A DNA stretch of 64,000 nt. It comes from Heligmosomoides polygyrus polygyrus. Taxonomy: Eukaryota; Nematoda; Chromadorea; Rhabditida; Heligmosomidae. The stretch lies in assembly GCA_947396885.1 (NCBI GenBank), contig OX377201.1:68484983-68548982 (forward strand), read 5' to 3'. Position 1 is the stretch's first letter; each line of letters opens with the position of its first letter. The notes beneath the pieces are model-generated. The model was given only the letters and a program-made list of their open reading frames with translations, made no database searches and was not told the DNA's origin. Shown in pieces: positions 9,561 to 19,207 of the stretch. The translations under genes were made by a program, and so were the position numbers.

Positions 9561-11873
9561 ATCGGAACACAGCTCAATGAGGCTTAATTGTCGCATCATA
9601 GTCCATTCATACGTGCGCTTTCTTTTTCCCTTCACTTATTGGAGAGCGATTAGGTGCACCAATTCGAGTCATAACATCCTTCATTGTACAGACACGCGTA
9701 CGTTCAAAGCAAGTAACGAGTTGGAGATTTCACGTCACAGATTTGGCGTACAAAAATTAGTACAAGTTTTTTAGTACAAGTACCTGCTTGGAATGCTCGC
9801 TCGAACACCCTTTGTGCATGGAATACCAGTGAAGTCATTATTTACGTCTGAGGACACAGACCAGCGCGGTATGTTGAAAGATTTTACCGTGGGAATTAAA
9901 AATGGCATCCTTAATTGGCATCGATGAAGACGAAAGGTTTTTTGGAGAAGTCGGAACTTCATCGAATTCCTGAAAAGAAAATTAACAGATATAAACAGAC
10001 ACACAGACAGCAGAGAGACTCATTTCACATATATGCACTCCCTGGTGCTTACAAAACTTGTTATCCACATGATCACGTGTTCTTCAATGATCAGTTATGA
10101 TGTTAGGCCTATACTGACCATGAGTGAATTACTTTTATGGTGAAGATGCACATAATTTACTCTAGGTGTGGTTCCATTCTACTGTCCTCTTCAGGCTAAC
10201 TACCCTGGGTTCTAGTATTGTGTTACGTGACATGGTTCTCTTCAATGCAAGTACCAGGAATTGAAAATCTCCCACAACACCGTGCTCCTATTATATTTCG
10301 TGGTGTGATGTGGACATCTGAACTAAATGTTTCAATATCCGAAAAGTACCTCTGTCGACAGAGTGTGGATGTCATGACCAGGAGGTTCCGCCACATTTGG
10401 AGGGTTTTCGTAGACTACGTCTCTGTAGTTTACATTAGACATTTCCTGAACAACGGCATAGAAGTCAAGCCAGAGCATGTTATTGTCCTTTGCAGAGAAT
10501 GAACGATTATGAGTACGATTTAAAAAGCACAAGCTCTTTACTGTTTCGCGGATTTACTGAAATTATGCAAAAAACTGCTGGTCTTTTATGGTTTCAGGAA
10601 AGTTGGTTACAGACACTGGGATATTGGAATATTTGAAAGAGAGTTAGACCTGGCGGATGCACCTTAGCGAATGGCGAGTAACCACTGGATACGAATGGAA
10701 TCGCCGGCGGTCGCCAGGATACATCCCTCGATTCAAGTAAACACAAAAACCACTAGAATGGGCAGCTGACGTGGCATGAGACGGGCTCCATTAATGAACA
10801 GGGTGAGCATGCAGTTCCTTCACCGGTCTGATTGTGAGTGGACTTGTTCTTTGAGAGGCGACACATCTACGATGTTTCCGAGAATGGGTAACCGTCAAGT
10901 CAGTTAGGTTGTCTGGAAAATTCTGCTTGCTTTCGCAGCTAATATTCGAGAAACTACAGCAAGGTTCATACAGCAGTGCTTTTCATTATTTTCCTACATT
11001 CAGTCAGTGTATAGTATAACCTTCTACTGGTTGTATACTGCACTAAGGGAGCTGAACTTAACACGCCATTCATAGCACGTAAGCTATCGACAGGATTTCA
11101 AATAAACATGAGGCCACCGAAACGTTACCCTTAATAATGTCGATATCCGCCCTGGACGACAACTAAATAAGACATCAGAAGACTTCGTCCCGCGAAGTTC
11201 AAGTTCTCTGAAGCCGAACATGGATAGCCATTTGTTGTGTATGGGCAAAGCTTAAAGTAAATGCATGGGATGAGACGTGCACAAAAAAGGAGTATCAGTG
11301 CCTCAAGAAAAACTGGGCGGTAGCGTTTGAGGCAGGACCAAGAGTTAGATTTGGTATTTCAATTTTACGAAGCTCCTTCAGGTGCAGGTTTGATAGGACT
11401 CGTCTCTAGAACTGCTCTATTCTTCTATATATACAAGTGCCTCCCAGGAGCAGTCTTCAAATCATGTACAGCTCAAATTTCGTTTCATAGAGTTTTATGT
11501 TTTGATTAATATACAGAGAAAAATTAGAAATTTCTGGAACGATCTCCAACACGATCAGAGATTTCGACTTTGCGTCGATTGCTGAAAAAAGCGATGCAGA
11601 AAACGAATCCTTCTCCTGTCGTATCGATTTTCGAAGATCGCTGGAGAATAACTTGGTTTTTAACTGTGGATGTCAGGCGCAATCCGCTAAGGCACCGACT
11701 ATCGTATAAACCTCGAATCGAGGCTCTTGGTTCAAATTCCCCGTCTAGATAAACCGAACCTTCCATCCCTCTGGGATAGGCGTAAGGGTATCAGAATTGT
11801 CTGGGAAAGACAACACACTGATTTTTTCATCGGCAGGTCACTATAAATCATTTGAACCAAGCAGATTGCTTCG
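9561..11873. other. Gene-poor stretch without recognised features
   Basis: Only short, unrelated frames are present (for example 10218-10502 plus and 9771-10004 minus), with no domain, repeat partner or coherent splice pattern. A tRNA-like B-box (CTTGGTTCAAATTCC, about 11729-11743) occurs near the right side after CCTCGAATCGAGG. Confidence 0.5.
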
Positions 11874-11945
11874 AACGGATTGCCTCTACGACAACCTATA
11901 GAAGTAGAATGCGTGGCGCATCTTATAAAGGATCGAGGGCAATCC
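11874..11945 (+). repeat. Dispersed short repeat, copy 1
   Basis: Matches the family seen at seven other loci in the window, with core CGTAGAAGTAGAATGCG(T)GGCGCAT. Here it reads CTATAGAAGTAGAATGCGTG followed by GCGCATCTTATAAAGGAT. Confidence 0.55.
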
Positions 11946-12375
11946 TAGTGTTTTACTGATCACATATTAACTTCCTAATGTTGTTTCCTTTAGGTTGAGA
12001 AGTAGCGTCCGTGATTGGCTAGAAGGGTGCTCTAAAAGTTTTTTTGCTGAGAAAGCACTTGAATTACATACTATTAGGTTGGCAACTAATTTCGTGGACT
12101 CTCAAGAATCTTCAGCAAAAGTATTTATTAACAAATAACTAATGAAAACTAATAACTAATAACTAATGCCGCGCGCAGGCTGAACTCCGCTGGAATCGGT
12201 TCAGACAGATTTACAGGAGCGGAATTATCTATCAGCAAGATAACGCCAGATCACACGTCACGGATCGGGAGCTTCAAAAAATCGAAGACCTTAGCTGGGA
12301 GCGTCTAACTCACCCACCTTACAGCACAGGCTGTCCGCCAAATGACTAGCACCTTTATAGCACGCTATACCTTTG

Positions 12376-12630
12376 TCCTTTTCGAATTTCGAATAGTCGA
12401 ATTTCGAATAAATTCGAATTTCAAATATTCGAATATTCGACTATTCGAAAAAAGTCCAATATTCGAATTGTTCGATTATTCGAATATTCGAGAAAGTCCA
12501 ATATTCGAATTATTCGATTATTCGAATATTCGAGAAAGTCCAATATTCGAATATTCGTTTATTCGAATATTCGAAGGCTTCGAATATCGAATATTCGAAT
12601 AGTCGAATATTCGAATATTCTTTATCAATC
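12376..12630 (+). repeat. TTCGAAT-rich subterminal repeat array, left side of copy A
   Basis: About 41-base units containing TCCAATATTCGAATTATTCG and ATTCGAATATTCGAGAAAG are repeated three to four times. These are likely transposase-binding repeats by analogy with hAT subterminal repeats, which is inference. Confidence 0.75.
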
Positions 12631-13040
12631 TCTTAACAAGTCAGTGGCACTCTTCTTCGAGAACCAGGGGAGTCTCACCTTATGATAAAAAACGATGTTT
12701 GAGTTTCGCGCGTCGCTCAAAGTGCGCCGAATTGTGTGTACGTAATCTGACAAGAGAAATCAATGAACTTCCCGTGGAGATTTCCAAAATGACCTATTGC
12801 TTGTTATAACGGTGTGTCTAAGAAGCACCGTAGTGGTCTTCAAATGTCCTGCGGGCATCTGGGTAGGTCAAAAATTACAAAAAACTGTAGCACTTCATTG
12901 CTGGCTGATAAGGCGAAAGTGACGCCTTGAATGGCCTTGAAATACTCAGAAATTAATATGCAGATGCTATAGAGCTTTAATTATAGTTAGATGTTAGAAA
13001 TCTGACGATTTATTAGGTTAAATGAATCATTCACTGCAGT

Positions 13041-13088
13041 CGGGGCGTGGATAGCGGGGAGAGGTCCAGGTTCGAATCTAGGCGAGTT
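13041..13088 (+). repeat. tRNA-like fragment
   Basis: GGGGCGTGGATAGCGG is followed by GGTCCAGGTTCGAATCTAGG, which resembles an A-box and B-box pair with too short a middle part for a tRNA. It lies inside copy A of the TATACC-ended element. Confidence 0.35.
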
Positions 13089-14417
13089 GTTTACGGATTG
13101 CTGTGCGTTTTGGTAAATGTAGAACATATTCTCATTTTAACCATATTTACGAACATGATCGAAATGTGTTGCTTCAGTCCATCTCTGGGATGTGCTGATC
13201 AGTCTTCGGGTTCCTATAGAGAACGTTTCTCTTGTAAATTTTATTAATTTTAGCATCTCTTATAAAATGCATCATTTTTGACTCACTTCGTAGTATTGTA
13301 CTCCGTAGTATTCGTAGCATTTGCATACAACAACAAATACAGTACTAACCACTAAATTAATTAGTCACCTTCTTCACTGACGAGCCTCGGGGTGACTAAT
13401 TATAAACATGTTTTGTATGAAGGCAGAGGCGAAACAAGACATGTTTAGTGTTGTTGTTACCATTGTTTTAGTTATTACTTGTTTTAGTTGTTGCTTGTTT
13501 TCCACTTGTGTTTGTTATAGTACAGAGTGATTTAGAGTTCATGTATACCCCAGGTTATTTCTAATTCTACTTCGTTGTTTAGACATTGAATTTAAAACTG
13601 TTTGAGTATTAAAATTTACATATATGATTAACTTATTCTATTGATCTTCTTGCAGCCTATTCTTCCTCGGCCTCCCTCCCGCACTGACAGGGGGGGGGGG
13701 GCTTTGCAAACGTAGGTACTTGTATTAATCCCCATGACTTCGTAATTAGATAATAAAATTTAGTACAAATGTTGTCCTGAGGGTTGACTGAGGTTCTGAT
13801 CACGAAGCTGGCAAACGCGTTCGGTGTTACCGTCGATCACAATAGGCGACGGTGAAAAGGTGCAGAATAAGCGGCCGCGTTGTACTATTGTGACTCCAAA
13901 AGTGGAGTGGAGGTCGATTTTTTTCGCCCAAACATCGCCTGTACTGTTATTTTGGATGCTGAGCACGAATATGGTATCCAATTTCGACAATTTGGCCGCT
14001 TACGATATTTCATAGTGTGTGTTCGTGAGTAAGGATGGAGTTGTCATGACCACCGATTTCGTCCTTTCCTCACCTTAGAAAATTATTTAGGCTGCTGCCA
14101 CGAATCTGTCATTTCTTTTTCTAAATTATCCATTTTTCGTGCACTACTTTCCATCTCAAAGTCGAAGACTGGAATGCAAGTCTGATCACATATGTAGGTG
14201 AAGAAAGCGATTCTATGTACTCAAACTGATAAACTTGATCACTCATAAAAATGTGGAATCACGCGATCCGCGAAAACGTTTACTAGATTTGCGATCAGCA
14301 CCTCAATTAGCTCTCTAGACGACGTTTGGGCGAAACCTGCTTTCGATCTCCGGAGTTGTGGGAGTACAAGTCCCTAAACCTTCGATTAGCAGTGAGTGGT
14401 GGGGAGGCGATGGGCAG

Positions 14418-14550
14418 CAGAGGTGTGCGTTAAATTTTTTCGGTAAATTTTTAACGACCACTTTTTAACGAAAAATTTTTGCGTTAAAAAGGTAAATTCG
14501 GTAAATTCGTCAAATAAAATGTCCCTTAGCTGCATTCAGTTTTAAACCTC
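14418..14550 (+). mobile_element. Left-end fragment of a CAG(G)GGTGTGCG element
   Basis: CAGAGGTGTGCGTTAAA followed by CGGTAAATTTTTAACGA and later GTCCCTTAGCTGCATTCAG matches the left end at 16240-16370 (CGGTAAATTTTCAACGA, then CCCTTAGCTGCAGTCAG). No right end was found nearby, so it is a truncated end. Confidence 0.55.
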
Positions 14551-15437
14551 TGGGGTGCCTCTCGGGCAATCCCCCACAGTGCTCAATAGGTCACTTATAA
14601 GATTCCCACGGGAGGTTCATTGACCTCCCTTGTGAGTTGACGCGAAGTAAGCGCTGCAAGCGCGGCCCTCCGCTGCGCACCTGCTTCCTTGTAAACGGCC
14701 GTCGAGCGTGCTGTGGCCATACACGTGAATCGCAAGTGATTAGGATTATGCCTGTACACAGATATTTTTACCTTCAGTATACTACGGGAGAACCTTCGTT
14801 TTGTATTTCTACCCCAGTTACAGCAAGGGAACGATTAGAGCCGAAGGGGCTGCGGTAGGGAGGTAGAACTTTCAGGGGCCTAGAAAGCTCCTGCTTTCTG
14901 CCAGTAAAGACGTTGAAGAAGAGAGGAAGAGCAATGGCTATGGAGTACAAGAGCCAGTCATACTCCGTTTCCTATGAAAGTGAGCCATCCCCATTTTCGC
15001 TCTAACACTGTCCAAGTCGTAGTGTCTTGTCAGATTAGATTCCAACGCGGGTCCGTTTCTCTTCAACGGAGCTAGAACACAAACTGAATGCCATTCATGA
15101 GACTCTAGTGCGCCCTTTCTGCACCAGATCGCCTTTGTGTCTTTCTCCGCCCATGATAATCATTCTTTTACCACCTGGAAGCTTCGCTATAACATAAGGA
15201 AAGATAGCAACCTATAGAGAAAGACCTATAACAATCTAGCTCTGCCTACCCAAGGTGTTTCTCTCTTCTCGGTGCACGAATTCTTAGGGAAGCAAAGCGT
15301 GCTTCATTGCCATTATACTTATTGTCCTTTGGTCTCATAAAGGAAATGGATGGAGCAGCCATCGATTTCCTTCACAGTGGGTAATAAAAAATAATTAAAT
15401 GTCAACCCCTAGGTGACGACAGTAAATAATAGTGTTC

Positions 15438-15700
15438 ATTTGATTATTCGAATATTCGACTATTCGAAATTCGATTATTCGAAATTCGACTTTCTGAAAA
15501 TCGAATATTATTCGATCATTCGAAATTCGTAATTTTGAAAATCGAATATTATTCGATTTCGAAATTCGAAATTTTGAAAATCGAATATTATTCGATCATT
15601 CGAAATTCGAAATTTTGAAAATCGAATATTATTCGATCATTCGAAATTCGAAATTTTGAAAATCGAATATTATTCGATCATTCGAAATTCGAAATTTTTT
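15438..15700 (+). repeat. TTCGAAAT-rich subterminal array, right side of copy A
   Basis: About five units of roughly 41 bases contain AATCGAATATTATTCGATCA followed by TTCGAAATTCGAAATTTTG. The equivalent array in copy B lies at about 36815-37075. Confidence 0.8.
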
Positions 15701-16801
15701 CCCAAGGTATATAGCACGCTGCAGCACTTCTTGGTTGGAGGACGATTTATTAATTTGGACCATCTCAAAATGCACCTCCAAGGATTCTTGGCTTCAAAAG
15801 CACAAGAATTCTACAGCTGTGGGATGGGCCAGGTAGCAGATAAATGGGAAGCAGTCCCGCGTTCCAACAGATCTTACTTTGGTTGAAAACTGTTATTTGT
15901 TATTTGTTTATGAACACTTTTGTTGAAGGCGCTTGAGAGTCCACGAAATTAGTTGCCAACCTAATATTAGCATTTAACACCGAAATTTAACGGACTACAA
16001 TTTCGATATGGATAGATAGATAGAGAGATGTCGCTTCTTAGGTGAAAGTGTGTCGTGCCGTGCCTCCTTCTGATATAATTGGCGAAATATTTATCCGGTC
16101 CTGGTTGATTTGAGAACTGGAAATCTTTAATTTTTAACTGTGCTACAATACATTCAAAACTTTACATGTTGAATGTCTATGTTGAAAACGCGTCTCCTTC
16201 ATCAAACAAAGCTGTGCAAACTGTTCGCTTTGTCGGGGCCAGGGGTCTGTGTTAATTTTTTTCGGTAAATTTTCAACGACTGTTTTCTAACGAAGAAATT
16301 TTCCATTAAAATCGGTAAATTTGTTAAGTAAACTTTCCCTTAGCTGCAGTCAGTTTAGCTGCACTTTGGTATGTAAAAAACCAGTTCCCTTTCTTTACTG
16401 ATTCTTCTCATCTTCAACTACGTGGCAATTATATGACTTTTCATCTTCACAACAGAATAACCACAGTCCATCTATCAATAAAATCGCTAAACGAAAAAAA
16501 TCGTTAAGATTCCTAAACCATGTCAACAGTAACAACAAGTTGTGGCTGTTTTAATTGTAGCCAAAGCCAGTACGGCAATCATTTATTCTGCTAACGCTTC
16601 GGCTATTCGTTCTAAAAACGGTCCTTCTATGGGAGGCAGTTCGTGGCTAATGCCCAAAACGACGATAAAATTCCGCTTTGCCTCCCCTACATCTCGGATG
16701 CTTTGTGCACAGCGGTGCGAGCAGCCTTACGTAGGCATGACCTGGACCGTCTGGTTAGAGTGGTAAATATTTCACCACGTAACTTGAAACAACAGCTGGT
16801 G

Positions 16802-16884
16802 CGCAATCGCCTCTACGACCACCTATGCAATACGCCAAACTGTTCAGTTGGCGTATTGCATAGGTGGTCGTATAGGCGATTGCG
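16802..16884. repeat. 37-bp inverted duplication (hairpin) inside Penelope-like fragment
   Basis: The 37-base arms (16802-16838 and 16848-16884) are reverse complements with one mismatch, separated by 9 bases. The right arm replaces the coding sequence expected after NTPN of the endonuclease linker, so it arose by local inverted duplication. Confidence 0.85.
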
Positions 16885-17441
16885 GGGGTGAGGAGACTGC
16901 ATGACCTCCTGCGTAATCTACCTCGTCGCATATGAGGTCTGCGGGGCCGATACATAGGGGAAACTGGGCGACCCTGTGTCTGAGAGTTAACGAACATTTA
17001 GATGGACTAAGGAGATCTGATATGGTGACCCCACTTGGTGTGCATAGGATGAAGTGTCATTCCGGGGAAGAGTTTACGATTTCGATAAGCCTTCAGCACG
17101 CAAGACGTTAGAGGCATTTTGGATTGCTGCGAAAAGACCAAAACTGAATCGAAATGATGAGTGTCTTGCCATCACTAATGAGCTCTCAGCTTTCCTTGAC
17201 CGCTGTAGACTTCGATCGCAAGGTCTTCAAGTCGGTAGGGCCTCTTGCCAGTCTATCAAACTACCCGCTGCACGTTGCGCGAGGAGGTGGCCTGCCATCA
17301 GGCCCTTTCCGTCTCGTTAGGTGAGCATTTCCTGTGTCTACATGTTTCACAATACTTGGTAATGATTGGCCGCTTTTTGTCTGGTATTCTAGCCTGAAAA
17401 GGCAGTTGACACCGGTTGGATCACTTTTTTTGACTTTTCCA

Positions 17442-17472
17442 GGCTCTGACGAAGGCGAATAGCCGAAACGTT
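17442..17472 (+). ncRNA. Hammerhead-ribozyme-like motif at Penelope-like end
   Basis: The order is GGCT, CTGACGA, (A)GGC-GAATA-GCC, GAAA, CGTT and AGCC. GGCT and AGCC pair as stem I, GGC and GCC pair as stem II, CTGACGA and GAAA are the conserved cores, and the U before AGCC is the expected cleavage position. Stem III is reduced to a self-complementary AACGTT, which could pair only between two copies. Hammerhead motifs with very short stem III are known from Penelope-like elements. Activity is inference. Confidence 0.6.
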
Positions 17473-17594
17473 AGCCGAATAAATGATTGCCGTCTTGGCA
17501 TTGGCTACAATTAAAACACCCTAAAATAACAAATTTCTCTTTATGCCTAGTTCGTTTATCTAGTGGAAGTGTCCAGCTTCTGCGAAGATCCATA

Positions 17595-18839
17595 CAGGGT
17601 GCGCAAAAATTACCCGCACAGGGAACGACGCAGTCCACAACTACTAGCAGAACTGGATTTCGAGCTCGATATTGGAATATTTTATATATCTATACCATAC
17701 GCAAATGCATTCCAAGTGTGAGCTCATGAATGCTTAACGGCAGTGGTAAAGCGAAATCCGAAACGATCGGCCATCATCAGCCTGCACCTTTCTGGTTGTT
17801 TTTATCACCAATTTTCTCAATGCTCCTCTACGAACGGTGTATCATGCTATAAAACGAGCATGAAGCTTTATCATACAGGACCGAACGAGGTAGGTAATCG
17901 ATAAAAGAGGTTCTCCAGAGAATTCGTCGTAATCCTCGCCGTTCGAGGCGAAAATTGGCTCAAGAACTCAATATTTCTGCAAGCAGTGATAGAACGATCG
18001 CCTGGAACAAGCTTAAGATGTAACCATATCGTTTTCAACGTGTTCACCTGCTAACTGAGAGAATGAAAGCTCAGCGACTACGAAGATGCAAGAACTTGCT
18101 GAAGCGGTTCGCGAGTGGCACTCACCGCGCGGTCGTTTTTTCTGATGAAAAAGTCTTCATACTGGAACCCACGGTGAATCGCCAAAAGGATCGCATAACA
18201 TGTTGGAGCTGCTATCCGCGGTCGGTAGAACGGCACATCCGGCTTCAGTTATGGAATGGTGTGAGACTACTTCAAACGGCAAGTCATCATTAGATTCTGT
18301 CGAATCCGTCGTCAAAATTAACATGGTCGAGTACCAGAAAACGATTTTGGAGGACGTTGAAGCCGGTGCACATGCACGGCCGATGGCGCTTCGATAATGA
18401 CAGATGGCGCTTCCAGAAGGATTCTGCGCCTGCACACAAGTTGAGGACAACGCAGCAGCGGTGCAAACGTGAGCTCCCGGGTTTTATTGCGCACGAAGAC
18501 TGGCCTTCGAATTCACCGGATTTGAATCCTCTCGTTTTTTCTGCGCGGTCGCGAGTTGAGAGCAAAGTTTGCTACACTCGACAGACAAGTTTGACCTCTC
18601 TGAAAGCTTCTCTGACTGAAGAACGAAATGCGCGAAGACTGCCTCCGTGCCACGTGCGACGCCTTCGTTACTACTCTGAGGACTTGTGTTCGTAAGAAGG
18701 GCGGCTACTTCGAATGAGTTTGATATGTTTTTATTAGTAAGGGAATAAAGAAGTTATGCGTTAAGTTTCGTTGTGAAATCCGCATTTCTTTTGAAGTTAC
18801 ACTGTGATATCTTTGTGCGGGTAATCTTTGCACACCCTG
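17595..18839 (+). mobile_element. Tc1/mariner-superfamily transposon (1.25 kb)
   Basis: The inverted ends are CAGGGTGCGCAAAAATTACC and, read from the right, CAGGGTGTGCAAAGATTACC. TA precedes the left end; the right flank is TG, a probable mutated TA. The interior carries a broken transposase. The element lies about 70 bases downstream of the Penelope-like fragment. A 379-bp element with related ends lies at 44345-44723. Confidence 0.85.
17745..18693 (+). pseudogene. Tc1/mariner transposase pseudogene
   Basis: The helix-turn-helix region is visible at about 17925-18000 (RRNPRRSRRKLAQELNIS). After a stop at about 18020 come YRFQRVHLLTERMKAQRL and HRAVVFSDEKVF, which holds the first catalytic aspartate. 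A shifted frame gives PASVMEW and TTSNGKSS. The original frame then gives FQKDSAPAHK, with the second aspartate, and WPSNSPDLNPL, with the final catalytic residue region. One internal stop and at least two frameshifts make it inactive. Related full proteins are about 340 residues and act as TA-targeted DDD/E transposases. Confidence 0.85.
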
Positions 18840-19207
18840 TGGTGCTATGCACCATAGTATGGCTAAGCTTTTCTGACCGTTTCCATTTATTACAACAAAG
18901 AGTTTCTCAACAAAAAAAAGTTTCACTAAGTAGACTTTTACAGCCCTATATTCTTCTATGCCGCCACAATTGTTTCGGAAAACCACAAAATGTTTTAATG
19001 CAGAATTCATGTTAGGCAGTAACCGCAGCGAATTCCTTGTACAGTTTGTTTTTGGAAGACATTTACGATGTCCACATAGCTGCCTACTTCACAGAATGAT
19101 TGCTTTGGTACCAAGGTTTTGTTCTCACTACAGACGACAGTACTGAGTCAAATAAACAGCAACGGACCGTTGACCGAACTTTAATCGCATTGTGCATTTT
19201 GTCTTTG

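Larger units (their letters stand above)
12366..15711. mobile_element. TATACC-ended element, copy A, with 8-bp target duplication
   Basis: The left end is TATACCTTTGTCC and the right end is GGTATA. TAGCACGC is duplicated exactly at 12358-12365 and 15712-15719. Next to each end is an array of short TTCGAAT-rich units. A second copy at 33715-37090 has the same ends, the same arrays and related interior sequence (for example the segment with GCAATGGCTATGGAGTACAA). An 8-bp duplication fits hAT-type or another 8-bp-duplicating superfamily. No transposase frame was recognised, so the element is presumed non-autonomous. Confidence 0.8.
12230..15883 (+). pseudogene. Mariner transposase remnant split by insertion
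   Basis: Codons at about 12212-12352 give QQDNARSH followed by a RELQKIEDL segment and LTHPPYS, which is the catalytic-core region with the second aspartate and the HPPYS block of mariner transposases. After one stop codon the frame enters HLYSTLQHFL, whose codons are split by the insertion at 12366-15711 and resume at 15712. The C-terminus runs to an in-frame stop near 15884 (LASKAQEFYSCG, then ADKWEAV). The N-terminal DNA-binding region and first aspartate are absent. The protein normally cuts and rejoins DNA at TA sites; this copy cannot. Confidence 0.8.
12074..15964 (+). mobile_element. Mariner element, internally deleted and interrupted
   Basis: The ends TTAGGTTGGCAACTAATTTC and its inverse are bordered by TA on each side (12072-12073 and 15965-15966). 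Removing the nested 3.35 kb insertion at 12366-15711 and one target copy leaves about 540 bases: both ends plus the C-terminal third of a transposase. The remainder of the transposase was lost before or after insertion. Confidence 0.85.
16546..17522 (+). mobile_element. Penelope-like element fragment with inverted flanks
   Basis: Coding fragments at 16643-16830 (KIPLCLPYISDALC, RRHDLDRLVRVV, then LKQQLVRNRLYDHLCNTPN) and 17054-17215 (SARKTLEAFWIAAKRPKLNR, then NDECLAITNELS) match the linker and C-terminus of the Penelope-like protein at 50398-51555. Between them the GIY-YIG region survives as GRYIGETG-type sequence in shifted frames. The fragment is bounded by inverted copies of TTTTAATTGTAGCCAA (left, 16549) and TTGGCTACAATTAAAA (right, about 17501). 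The reverse transcriptase is missing. Confidence 0.7.

Noticed and set aside
13689..13702. Poly-G tract as a regulatory quadruplex
   Set aside because: A single homopolymer run inside a transposon copy; no repeated G-tract arrangement.
15438..15700. CRISPR array
   Set aside because: Units are contiguous AT-rich tandem repeats without unique spacers, at the end of a transposon in a eukaryotic genome.
16549..16610. Further hammerhead motif on the minus strand
   Set aside because: Although inverse to the 17442-17522 end, it lacks the CTGANGA core and has GAAG in place of GAAA, so it is only a decayed copy.
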